From Echinostoma caproni (lineage: Eukaryota > Platyhelminthes > Trematoda > Plagiorchiida > Echinostomatidae): a stretch of 64,000 nt of DNA. The stretch covers positions 46,367 to 110,366 of the forward strand of contig UZAN01039825.1 in assembly GCA_900618425.1 (NCBI GenBank). The letters run 5' to 3'. Below are positions 59,401 to 64,000 of this stretch, in pieces. A program made the translations under genes and the position numbers. The notes beneath the pieces are model-generated. The model had not been told where the DNA came from and did no database searches. It worked only from the letters and a program-made list of their open reading frames with translations. Positions within the stretch are counted from its first letter, which is position 1. Each line of letters opens with the position of its first letter.

Positions 59401-61427
59401 AGGAATATAATATGCCACGAATCAGTTGCCGAAAAATCTAATTTGCACGGCCATACAAACAATCGTAAATCGATCGAGGGTTGAACGTGTTCACTAAATT
59501 GGCTTAGGAAAACTCGCCGTCGAAGAGCGGAATTCAATATAAAAAATGTTAAAATCCATGTCTCCGAAAAATAGTGAATAACTTGTAATATGTCTTAAGG
59601 CGGTTCAGTGCATTTAAGTACAGTGGCACTAAAGTATAGTATTTATGAAAATTGCTGCATACACGATGGTTACTGATACTGCGGAAACAGAACGATGTCA
59701 CAGCTCCCTGAAAACATTACGCTGATGGACAGCTTATAGGAAACTTGTTGTGAACCATCATTTTTATTGTACATCAAGCTTCATGTGGGTTCAAGTGAAC
59801 AGATCGCTTGCGATGAAATTGCGTTTGAAAGATTTGTCTGAATATGAGCTAGGTATTATCCTCATCCTCCTCTTACTTACAAGGACATGGTTTTGTTACT
59901 ATGCGACCGGAGCGTATTCGTAGGGCTGTCTGAGTTCTCTTTTGTCATACACTCGATTCATTGACAGTTTTCAACTATGAGAGTAATGGAGGTATGATTT
60001 AGACAAAAGGGTAAATTTCACCCCTTACAGAGACAATGTAGCTTGATCCGACAATCTATGGAACTCTGGGTAACTTCTTCTAACTGATTTGATCAAATCA
60101 GCATTGCACATCCATCGACTCAACTGAAGACAGAACCTTGGACCACACCGATAGAGGGGAAGCATATTAACCACTTGACCACCAAGAAGCGGGTCTATAA
60201 ACTACATAACTCATCTTGGCTAGCTTAGTACGGGCAGCATATTGTTTATCTCAGTAGTCACCACCGGAGTTTAAACTCTGTGGAAACGTTCGGAAGTTTT
60301 CTGTTTTGGTTTTGCCAGAAATGGATCTTTGTATGGCCATTTCATGCTCTGTTTAGTACTTTCATATACGTATATAGTTAGTTAATATGTTCCTAAGTGG
60401 GTAATACACTTGCCAATGTGCTTTCGATTATCTTTTCCATCACCATCGGATGAAAGTATTAGATGGTTTCCTTGGAATGAAATTTCCGTGGTTTTCATTC
60501 AAAATTTACTAAATCCTTCACAATGAAAATACAAAAAATTATGTGCGTTCAATAAAGTTCCGCGTTAGGCCTCGCACCAATCAAATGCAGGACTTTCTCC
60601 AAATGGGAATGTTCATTCCTCGAAATAGCGCACATCGTGATTACTAGTTGGAAAATAGGTGACGAATAAAACGGTTCACAGCAGTGGTAACTGGTCCAGC
60701 TCGGGCAACTCACCAACACCAACAGTCACTGGTTGTTTAATCCTCTCACAGCTTTTCATTTTGCAGTTTTACCGTAATGAAGTTTCTCACTCGCCTGATT
60801 ACAACTTCAAACCTCGCTACCCTTTTATCTACCTTTTCCACTGACGAGTTAGTTCATTGTACCTTTGTTCTATAGCACGGTTTCGATGGAAATATGACGA
60901 TCCGGAAATTGTGTCCGATGTTCTGTTTGCCGTTGCTAATGTGGTCAGCTTCGCAAGAACCACTTATTTGATGCCTGCATTTGAAGCGCTTGGACCGTTA
61001 CAAATTTCGTTCACACGAATGCTGACCGATATTACACGTTTTATGGTTCTTTATCTCTTGGTAAGTTCCTCAACTGACACTACCGGGTAATACACCCTGG
61101 AAGATATGCACAACTATCGCGGTAATTTGATTCTCCAGATTGCCTTTCACCATCAAAACGTTTCATTGTAAAGTTAGTTGGCATATTCACAAGGGAATTC
61201 ATATAAAACAACGCATTTTAAATTCATTTGGTACACCCTAGACTCCGCCAAGAAGCGGTTTTAAGAAGTTCTCAAAATTCACAAAACCATTTATGTTTAT
61301 TTGTGTACAAAAGGGACATCAAAATGTAATTTCTCAGAGATGAAGTAGTTTCCATAAGGTGTTCACTTTTCAGGCAATCGCTACCTCAATGTTTTCATTG
61401 ACTTTTGTCTTTGAAATGACTCATTTG
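2390..61427 (+). CDS. TRPC: TRPC-type cation channel, multi-exon, 3' end outside window
   Basis: Coding join: 2390-2467, 8126-8782, 28296-28469, 33328-33495, 37504-37747, 42278-42559, 60876-61060, probably 61374-61427. Intron phases are 0,0,0,0,1,1,0 and the frame stays open throughout (about 614 codons). Domains in order: short N-tail (1-26), ankyrin repeats (about 27-165), HC3 zinc motif (H179, C183, C185, C188), the TRPC linker SRSRLNAYRALASPS (about 200-214), a CQQYLTSIWYG pre-S1 segment (about 310-320), pre-S1 elbow (about 332-355), S1 (371-390), S2 (426-447), S3 (462-484), S4 (549-567, only one Arg), GPLQIS S4-S5 linker and S5 (589-611). TRPC proteins are tetrameric, voltage-insensitive, Ca2+-permeable plasma-membrane channels usually opened downstream of phospholipase C; that role is inferred from family. 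TRPC proteins are usually about 750-1,100 residues, so pore, S6, TRP box and tail are missing here. Class assignment is firm; the exact subtype is not. Confidence 0.93.
2741..2786 (+). repeat. (GTT)n microsatellite, imperfect
   Basis: About 15 GTT units interrupted by GCT and ATT, 270 bases after exon 1. Confidence 0.95.
4375..5560 (-). mobile_element. Penelope-like element: RT plus GIY-YIG endonuclease plus ribozyme relic
   Basis: Antisense to TRPC. Right to left: the tail of the RT palm with intact catalytic TRYVDDIFILTDDGHFKI (YVDDIF at 5457-5440), the KRGIVKTLFHRARIIY block near 5220-5180, a frame-broken linker, then a GIY-YIG endonuclease start IYQFICSCGDTDIGRNNR (about 4880-4830) and MVEHILKLLVKWITEPITG without a stop to about 4640. 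The left end (4385-4440) matches the decayed hammerhead-ribozyme tail of the 21360 and 62385 copies. PLEs encode RT with a C-terminal GIY-YIG nuclease; this copy is 5'-truncated and frameshifted. Confidence 0.87.
4385..4440 (-). ncRNA. Decayed hammerhead ribozyme of a Penelope-like element
   Basis: On the minus strand TTGAGAA, GATTGAGC, GGAA and CGTTAACA-TT occupy the positions of CTGANGA, helix II, GAAA and helix III/cleavage site. Conserved bases C3, G8 and one A of GAAA are substituted, so self-cleavage is not expected. Identified by alignment with the better copy at 21380-21440. Confidence 0.5.
8126..8782 (+). CDS. TRPC: TRPC exon 2: ankyrin repeats and HC3 zinc motif, codons 27-245
   Basis: Largest exon seen (219 codons), bounded by ttgtttaacag and aaa|gtaaga, both phase 0. 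It encodes about four ankyrin repeats (for example GRNALHLAVDSENTEAMEML and DITPLILSAHYNNHEMVQMF). These are followed by the TRPC-specific stretch PHPISCQCNDC, then SRSRLNAYRALASPSYMAL and LAEIEKEFK. In the family the ankyrin domain forms the cytosolic skirt of the tetramer and the zinc motif sits in the linker helices. This exon alone identifies the TRPC family. No frameshift or stop is seen. Confidence 0.96.
8582..8611 (+). other. HC3 zinc-binding motif of TRPC (H-x3-C-x-C-x2-C)
   Basis: Codons for H179, C183, C185 and C188 are all present with canonical spacing, within PHPISCQCNDC. In TRPC4/5 and relatives this His/Cys3 cluster binds Zn2+ next to the pre-S1 region. All four ligands being present argues for a functional channel rather than a pseudogene. 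Confidence 0.85.
13320..13880 (+). mobile_element. Penelope-like element fragment, sense orientation
   Basis: The only PLE copy on the plus strand. MIYQFTCSCGEA (about 13399-13434) is the start of the GIY-YIG endonuclease, followed after a frameshift by HRLSQRITENIGKTD; it is very like the copies at 4375, 21360 and 62385. The tail at 13800-13870 (GTTGAGAAGATCAAACGAAA then TCTCACGACG) matches the ribozyme-bearing 3' end of the other copies. RT is absent, so the copy is strongly 5'-truncated, and frameshifts are present. Confidence 0.82.
13815..13870 (+). ncRNA. Decayed hammerhead ribozyme of a Penelope-like element
   Basis: TTGAGAA, GATCAAAC and GAAA are in order, but helix III (TCCTACTA) no longer pairs and core positions C3 and G8 are changed. 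A relic by comparison with 21380-21440. Confidence 0.45.
14943..15233 (+). other. Unassigned 96-codon ORF, GC-richer than its surroundings
   Basis: An open stretch with GC-rich codons (start MLSHITGTWAESGNNTACLR; end TLKVHSESHCVR) lies in intron 2. It ends in tgt|gtaaga, which resembles a splice donor, and is preceded by an 18-base perfect palindrome at 14928-14945. I recognise no domain. It does not fit between TRPC exons 2 and 3, which join cleanly without it. It could be a chance ORF, a repeat fragment or an alternative exon. Confidence 0.25.
18041..18940. other. Assembly gap, 900 N
   Basis: Exactly 900 N. ORFs that cross it are artefacts. The right edge lies inside a PLE endonuclease reading frame, so the missing sequence probably contains the rest of that element. 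Confidence 0.99.
18941..19210 (-). mobile_element. Penelope-like element, GIY-YIG endonuclease start, cut by gap
   Basis: The minus strand reads SESGKDRSFFSVLLIRLQLN, then VYSYSCSCGAEYVGRTTRRL and SERIQEHCPAWLSKGINRIA without a stop until the gap. The Y-x-V-G-R-T core, R-R-L-S and E-H positions are those of PLE GIY-YIG nucleases. It differs clearly from the YQF-x-CSCG family of the other copies and is less decayed, so it is a second, younger PLE family. The RT would lie to the right but is not recognised beyond about 19210. Confidence 0.85.
21360..21860 (-). mobile_element. Penelope-like element 3' fragment with hammerhead ribozyme
   Basis: Right to left: HRLSQRINEHTPSWLAKQCD (about 21815-21756) from the GIY-YIG endonuclease, then about 300 bases of tail ending in the ribozyme core at 21380-21440. 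Same family as the copies at 4375, 13320 and 62385. The RT portion is missing and the 5' side of the endonuclease is frameshifted. A 90-codon minus ORF at 21334-21606 overlaps the tail and is probably incidental. Confidence 0.8.
21380..21440 (-). ncRNA. Type I hammerhead ribozyme core in PLE tail
   Basis: On the minus strand the order is CTGAGGA (21428-21422), an 8-base helix II segment GGTTAAAC with the conserved closing G-C, GAAA (21413-21410), TGTTAACG forming a short helix III with a two-base loop, and the cleavage triplet GTC (21402-21400). Helix I is CGG before the core pairing with TCG after the cleavage site. All invariant core bases are present. PLEs are known to carry such hammerheads with very short helix III in their terminal repeats. 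Helix II is weak (one or two pairs), so present-day activity is uncertain. Confidence 0.65.
23260..23430 (+). repeat. Dispersed repeat A, copy 1
   Basis: Matches 56033-56226 in the same orientation: shared blocks include agtcggtgagc, atgctct, acat-catatagtggaaaa and cattg-ctca-tttaa. The match runs into the GT-rich tract and gaacgtt that begin the PLE tail at 56163, so this is probably the 3' end of the same element family. Identity is roughly 75% by eye. Confidence 0.65.
28296..28469 (+). CDS. TRPC: TRPC exon 3: linker helices, codons 246-303
   Basis: Bounded by aaaacag and aag|gtgatt, phase 0 on both sides, 58 codons. Reads KEYLMLVEQCMNFACEMMDL and ends DPLGRLRLAIRFEEKK, which aligns with the TRPC stretch between EFK-x-EY and LxLAIxxxxKxFV. 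It joins exon 2 (EKEFK) without a frame change. The donor gtgatt is weaker than the others but the next exon starts exactly where the family continues (FVAHPNCQQ). Confidence 0.92.
28470..33327 (+). other. TRPC intron 3 (4.9 kb)
   Basis: Begins gtgatt and ends ctctgtttcag. Contains a 4-base N run (30267-30270) and repeat B copy 1 (32150-32455). A 79-codon minus-strand ORF at 29486-29725 has no recognisable domain. No other feature was seen. Confidence 0.85.
32150..32455 (+). repeat. Dispersed repeat B, copy 1
   Basis: Shares ordered blocks with 34363-34733: ctggccaytgamratcactgt near the left end, tgagat in the middle, and gtgtcacatacggggtccaac ... ggcgctcggtacttrcttcc ... caactcat at the right end. 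The centre is shorter here by a deletion. The type of element was not recognised. Confidence 0.5.
33328..33495 (+). CDS. TRPC: TRPC exon 4: pre-S1 elbow, codons 304-359
   Basis: Bounded by ctctgtttcag and aat|gtgagt, both phase 0, 56 codons. Contains FVAHPNCQQYLTSIWYG, a strongly conserved TRPC segment especially like insect TRP proteins. It is followed by the hydrophobic elbow IGLSLAATPLLPLLCIMYIL, which lies just before S1 in the family. Other-frame ORFs over this exon are shadows. Confidence 0.95.
34363..34733 (+). repeat. Dispersed repeat B, copy 2
   Basis: Longer of the two copies, 2.2 kb from copy 1 and on the other side of exon 4 in the same orientation. The minus strand is open for 80 codons (34419-34661, including LPDGSRPIGNSFITTQHFGF), which hints at coding ancestry. 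I cannot name the family. Confidence 0.5.
36051..36076 (+). repeat. GACA/GATA microsatellite
   Basis: Alternating acagacagatag units, about 26 bases. Confidence 0.85.
37504..37747 (+). CDS. TRPC: TRPC exon 5: S1, extracellular loop and S2, codons 360-441
   Basis: Bounded by cccaacacag and gctg|gtacgt, entering in phase 0 and leaving in phase 1. Encodes LARSMRCPAAKFATHVVSHF, S1 (HFLFLILLAAATF), an acidic 35-residue S1-S2 loop (LEENYDSLLDEQ) without N-glycosylation sequons, and most of S2 (THVQICIVLWVAG). This matches the MRxPxxKFxxHxxS...FLxLL pattern of TRPC S1 and the LxxWxxGxIW pattern of S2. The glycine codon is split across the intron. Confidence 0.92.
39270..39345 (+). repeat. tRNA-derived SINE head or tRNA pseudogene
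   Basis: An A-box-like agctcaaagggtaaagc (39275-39291) is followed by an almost perfect B box ggattcgaatccc (39325-39337) within a T-arm (gtgg...ccac). Spacing is right for a tRNA. The acceptor arms (tgtaaga against tgaggtt) do not pair, so it is not a functional tRNA. The surrounding 39010-39270 is GC-richer and may belong to the same element. Confidence 0.6.
41775..41812. repeat. (AT)n microsatellite
   Basis: Two runs of TA repeats separated by aaatataac. Shorter (AT)n tracts occur at 43132-43148 and 54184-54195. Confidence 0.9.
42278..42559 (+). CDS. TRPC: TRPC exon 6: end of S2, S3 and S3-S4 loop, codons 441-535
   Basis: Acceptor ttttttcaaactactag, donor gctt|gtaagt, phase 1 on both sides, 93 whole codons plus two split ones. 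Continues S2 as LILADVKHIYFAGF, then S3 (YNILNFCILSMYIGSYTLRI), then a long extracellular S3-S4 loop with three N-glycosylation sequons (N496-A-T, N508-N-S, N519-W-T). The split last codon becomes TCA (Ser) with exon 7, giving FITA-S-RFRWKYDDP, which fits the RxxWxxxDPxxIxEGL consensus of TRPC channels. Confidence 0.93.
44461..44640 (-). repeat. tRNA-derived SINE-like repeat, copy 1
   Basis: On the minus strand gcttccgggtggtcaagttg contains an A-box-like TGGTCAAGTTGTCAG (44520-44506). It matches the copy at 60120-60290 over this block, and again over agagtcaaaaccccgg upstream. Confidence 0.5.
52262..54120 (-). mobile_element. CR1-like LINE, 5'-truncated, minus strand
   Basis: Right to left: the end of an AP endonuclease with PDFVFTNRPQVFKV and PLSSSDHCLLKV (about 53955-53870); a linker; RT blocks IWRVVNITFVPKK, then after a frameshift SPIACTSGMLKLFERCLLPW and QFAYHPLHSTPYAVSYLVN (about 53530-53378); GVLQDVIFPLSFSMYI (about 53190-53143); and a damaged FADD block leading to VILGYKAPTLEEASKV near 53080. 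The C-terminal region includes KLLFACTSSYRDSLLLYLAR, and the element ends in a ttgac tandem repeat at 52263-52281. These are non-LTR (Jockey/CR1 group) signatures. Frameshifts and stops show it is dead. Confidence 0.88.
52263..52281 (-). repeat. (TTGAC)n tail of the LINE
   Basis: Nearly four pentamer units directly at the 3' boundary of the LINE. Short tandem repeats, rather than poly(A), are typical 3' ends of CR1-group LINEs. Confidence 0.7.
56033..56226 (+). repeat. Dispersed repeat A, copy 2
   Basis: Counterpart of 23260-23430. It abuts and overlaps the left (3') end of the Penelope-like element that starts at 56163, and includes the GT-rich tract. Confidence 0.65.
56163..56765 (-). mobile_element. 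Penelope-like element 3' part with intact GIY-YIG frame
   Basis: An uninterrupted 118-codon minus-strand frame (56756-56400) reads LPKLTSSMIVYCFKCVCGAC, then YMGRTVRRLSQCVKEHQPRW and GKTGCISSAIVGHLVDTGRK: a GIY-YIG endonuclease with Y-M-G-R-T, R-R-L-S and E-H in place. After one broken stretch the C-terminus AIAIRLLDPYLCAPKRSVQV follows (about 56370-56310). It resembles the 18941 family more than the YQF-x-CSCG family. RT is missing. The 3' tail (56163-56320) has a GT-rich tract and tgacctt-cccccacttgggtc. Confidence 0.87.
56189..56213 (+). repeat. (GT)n tract in PLE tail
   Basis: About 12 GT units with one interruption; mirrored as (AC)n at 56919-56928 in the inverted arm. Confidence 0.9.
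56795..56950 (+). mobile_element. Inverted copy of the PLE 3' end
   Basis: The reverse complement of this segment matches 56163-56325 over about 155 bases. Shared blocks include agtaatgggagtgtatgc, a GT tract, gtgacctt-ccccacttgggtcaa, acgtcatgttccgtcttgg and ggaga-cctgcacc. It therefore carries the C-terminal codons and tail of the same element in opposite orientation, making large terminal inverted repeats around the endonuclease fragment. PLE insertions are known to carry partial inverted copies of themselves. Confidence 0.82.
60120..60290 (-). repeat. tRNA-derived SINE-like repeat, copy 2
   Basis: The minus strand has A box TGGTCAAGTGGTTAA (60182-60168) and a degenerate B box GGTTCTGTCTTC (60137-60126) with tRNA-like spacing, preceded by gcttcttgg. 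Homologous with 44461-44640. Confidence 0.55.
60876..61060 (+). CDS. TRPC: TRPC exon 7: S4, S4-S5 linker and start of S5, codons 535-596
   Basis: Acceptor ttgttctatag, donor ttg|gtaagt, entering in phase 1 and leaving in phase 0. Encodes RFRWKYDDPEIVSDVLFAVA, S4 (VANVVSFARTTYLM) and the hallmark S4-S5 linker LGPLQISFTRMLTDITRF, then FMVLYLL, the first part of S5. Only one arginine is present in S4, as expected for voltage-insensitive TRPC channels. An 18.3-kb intron precedes it. Confidence 0.95.
61061..61373 (+). other. TRPC intron 7 (313 bases)
   Basis: Begins gtaagt and ends cacttttcag; the only short intron. No feature inside. It is an intron only if exon 8 is real. Confidence 0.55.
61374..61427 (+). 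CDS. TRPC: Probable TRPC exon 8: rest of S5, 3' border unresolved
   Basis: A strong acceptor (gttcacttttcag) is followed in phase 0 by AIATSMFSLTFVFEMTHL. Joined to exon 7 it gives FMVLYLL-AIATSMFSLTFVFEMT, a good 23-residue membrane helix. It resembles TRPC4-type S5, where a G-L-T-Q-L-Y-D motif stands in the place of S-L-T-F-V-F-E. No consensus gtragt donor follows before the in-frame stop near 61512; the candidates are weak (gttgct at 61428, gtttga at 61447), so the given end is only the conserved core. The next exon (pore, LFW motif, S6) is not recognisable in the remaining 2.5 kb. Confidence 0.55.
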
Positions 61428-62384
61428 GTTGCTTTCCGCCACATCCGTTTGATTACTAAATTGAGGGACTTAATCGCTGTTATTGTCCTAATTAGGCAGT
61501 TTTTACTTTTATGAGTGTGAAATGGCAAATCCAACGGGGAATTGTTCAAGCAGTATGTCGGGATGAGTTTAACAGGAAACGATATCATCTCTCAATTACA
61601 TAGCAATTCAGTGACGTCAGTGGTGCTGTCCAACTACGACACATGTGGATGCGAAATCACAACAAGGAATTTTCGTTTTAGAAAGTCTGTTTAGCAGAAA
61701 CGCTATGAGCTTCAATACAACTTTAGGCCAGATTGAATTCAATATATTTGAAGATTGATTCGGCTGCTGAAAATAAAGGACGAAACCGATTGTTCAGTGA
61801 ATCCTATCAGAAATGATGTTGCTAACGCTTGTTGTGAAAAACAAAAGTCACCATTAAATGAGTATTTTTGGTTAAACTAGATGAACTGCAGGTAACGTTT
61901 GAAGGATCCTTTGTCCCAATGGCAAAGTTACCTTAAGCAAAAATTTAGAAGCATAATATAAATCGGTTCAGTTGATACAGCACTGAACTTTTGTCATGTT
62001 GTCGGTTCTAGGTGCAACACTCAAAGCAATAGGAACATTTGTTTCAAATTGCAATGAAATGGAGGTAAACCATCTCTGACAATGCACGGGGCAGATTATT
62101 TGAGAGGTTGTAGGGGAGGCATTGATTGGTCAGTCATTTAAATCGGTTGTCAGACTTGAGATTGTTCTATCGGTGTTGGGGGAAGATCTTGCATGTTGTT
62201 CGTATTCAGTGTTTAGGCTTGGGGATGGTGGGTGATTCGTGTGTGCTTGAGAGTAAGATTGATCGATCACGCTGCACGATGATCTTTGACCATACGAACT
62301 TTGCAATGACCAGCACTGAGGGTCGTCAGTGTCTTGACTACAACAATAAGTAAGCACTGAGATACTGAGTTTGCTTTATCCATC

Positions 62385-63310
62385 GCGTCAACACCGAGAG
62401 AAGACAGATGTTGCGAGTTGTTAACAATTCATTTGATCTCCTCAATTGCCGACTTGAAACAAACAGGCCCATACATATAGCAAATTGAGACAAAGAATCC
62501 TGGTGAACAAACGTGGCCAGATAAGAGGCGACTATTACAATTAGAAAGAGATCAAATCCGCGGCAAGCAAATTGATTTCATTCAACCTTTTGCGCACAAA
62601 GCAGCATGATGTGATCTGTTGAATAAGATCCTAATAATCGCCACAACTTTCGCCTTGCAGATGCGTAATATGATATTGAAACAAGAAACACGATCAACTA
62701 TATGTTTGGTTATCATGAGGTGTATGACCTCGGCTTCTGTTTGAAAATCCGATTGTTGAGTGTGGGTTGCGTCATCGACCGCACCAATCACTTTGGAATG
62801 TGTTCGACCATTAGCTGTGAAAATTGACGGTTGGTTCTGCCGATGTATGTCACCGCAATTGTAGGTGAACTGGTATGAATTATGTGAGGCAGAACTAGAT
62901 TGCCAACTATGTTTACGTTTGTCCAAATTCATTCAACGAGCAGAGCCAATACACCGCATTTGAGTTCCTAGAAACGGGAGGTTCAGGGCTGACTAACAAT
63001 TGGCTCACATCGGTCAGTAGGTAGCCGCTCTTGTAAGGTACTTTGACATGGACGGCTTTTGAGGAACAGTTGAAGATGGGTTACCTTTGGTGACTGTTTA
63101 CTATGGAGTTTACTTAATCTTTCTGCGTAACCATTTCGTAACAACGATTTCATTTGGGAACTGTTCTTCTTGTAGGGAGTATGGGGAACAAATACTTCTG
63201 TCTCGATTGAACAGAGCTTTCACATGTCCATGATTTTAGGCTACGAGCGCGTAGCTAGAGAACTGTAGATACTGACCGCTCAATGTTGCCAGCCAATATA
63301 TACGCATTAG
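62385..63310 (-). mobile_element. Penelope-like element: RT end, GIY-YIG endonuclease, ribozyme relic
   Basis: Right to left: the RT thumb-side blocks WLATLSGQYLQFSSYALVA, then HGHVKALFNRDRSICSPYSL (about 63210-63150); TVPQKPSMSKYLTRA (about 63070); YQFTYNCGDIHRQNQPSIF, the start of the endonuclease (about 62875-62820), open for 116 codons (62932-62582) but mutated at the GRT core; and the ribozyme-bearing tail (62395-62460). Same family as 4375, 13320 and 21360. The YVDD part of the RT is missing. Confidence 0.85.
62395..62460 (-). ncRNA. Decayed hammerhead ribozyme of a Penelope-like element
   Basis: TTGAGGA, GATCAAAT, GAAT, TGTTAACA and AAC-TCGC in order on the minus strand. Helix III is intact but C3, the last A of GAAA and the cleavage-site U are substituted. 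The last two changes still pair (T with A), so helix III is extended while the core is lost. Confidence 0.5.
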
Positions 63311-64000
63311 TCACAGTAATGAAAAAAAGAAACATGAAGTGATTTACTTTCACAGGAATTGCACATACATGCAAATTATGTCTCGTGGTGATTTATTTAA
63401 TAATTCACAGGGCTTCAATAGCAAATTTCCTCATTAAACACGACACACATGGTCTAGCTGTATGCATCCGGGAACCCACTTGGCCATCCATTCGATTAAA
63501 ATATGCTTAAAGTTTAGGTAACCAAATTTTTCAACCATCGCTTTGGACTGATTTGAAACAGTGTCTGATCCAGGACCTGTGGTCTGTCTGTCTCAGGAGA
63601 CCAATAATACTGTGGAGCAAACAAATAAGTTTCTCGCACTTTCGACTTAGTCACATACTTTTGGAGATCAATGGCCAAAAGAATTTACTGTAGCAATTTG
63701 GAGCGCATTGATTAAATGCCCGAAAAGAGATCATCATTATCCATCAGAACTCTGTCTTTTTATGCCCATTCACGGACAAAAACTGTCAATGATTGTCAAC
63801 CTTCAAAAGCCCGATAAGAAATTCGCATTTTGTATTCACTCTGCATGAATTTCTTTCCGCTTCACTCTATAACCTGTGAGCATCGCACTTTGTTGAATAT
63901 ATACCAGTACACTATATCCTTTCAACTTCAAGTGAAACGATTGTAACTTCAAGTGAATCCAACCAATCGCACTCCATTAGAAACCCCGACAAGATGATTG

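Larger units (their letters stand above)
42560..60875 (+). other. TRPC intron 6 (18.3 kb)
   Basis: Begins gtaagt and ends ttgttctatag. Contains a SINE-like copy (44461), a CR1-like LINE (52262-54120), repeat A copy 2 (56033), a Penelope-like element with an inverted arm (56163-56950) and a second SINE-like copy (60120). The stretches 45-51.9 kb and 57-60 kb hold only short unassigned ORFs, among them 48904-49318 and 57283-57567. Single ambiguous bases occur near 43675, 46212, 51363 and 59072. Confidence 0.85.
61428..64000 (+). other. TRPC intron 8 (partial) and window end
   Basis: No further TRPC exon could be recognised: no pore LFW region, S6 or TRP box EWKFAR. Contains a Penelope-like element at 62385-63310; the rest is AT-rich and featureless. 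Confidence 0.6.

Overview
The window looks like animal nuclear DNA. It is AT-rich, has short exons separated by very long introns, contains no operon-like gene packing, and is full of decayed retroelements. Large introns combined with abundant Penelope-like elements (PLEs) that carry GIY-YIG endonuclease and hammerhead-ribozyme relics, CR1-type LINEs and tRNA-derived SINEs suggest a parasitic flatworm, probably a trematode fluke. That species-level guess is inference; the metazoan assignment is secure.

One host gene dominates the plus strand: a TRPC-family (canonical transient receptor potential) cation channel. I reconstructed it from exons at 2390-2467, 8126-8782, 28296-28469, 33328-33495, 37504-37747, 42278-42559 and 60876-61060, plus a probable eighth exon from 61374. 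All junctions obey GT/AG and the reading frame is continuous for 596 codons (about 614 with exon 8). Together the exons encode the cytosolic N-terminus, ankyrin repeats, the HC3 zinc-binding motif, the TRP_2 linker region, the pre-S1 elbow, S1 to S4, the S4-S5 linker and S5. The pore, S6, TRP box and C-terminal tail are not visible and must lie beyond base 64000. The gene therefore occupies more than 59 kb, with two introns of 18-20 kb.

Everything else is intron or flank filled with repeats. There are seven Penelope-like fragments: 1-960, 4375-5560, 13320-13880, 18941-19210, 21360-21860, 56163-56950 and 62385-63310. Six lie antisense to the channel gene. The copy at 21360-21860 ends in a recognisable hammerhead ribozyme core, and relics of it occur in three other copies. 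The copy at 56163 carries an inverted copy of its own 3' end. A 5'-truncated CR1-like LINE (52262-54120, minus) ends in a short tandem repeat. Two kinds of tRNA-derived SINE-like sequence occur at 39270, 44461 and 60120, and two further dispersed repeat pairs were found by eye (23260/56033 and 32150/34363). The window has one 900-base assembly gap (18041-18940), a 4-base gap (30267-30270) and scattered single N calls.

I found no second host protein gene, rRNA, functional tRNA, CRISPR or bacterial-style system.
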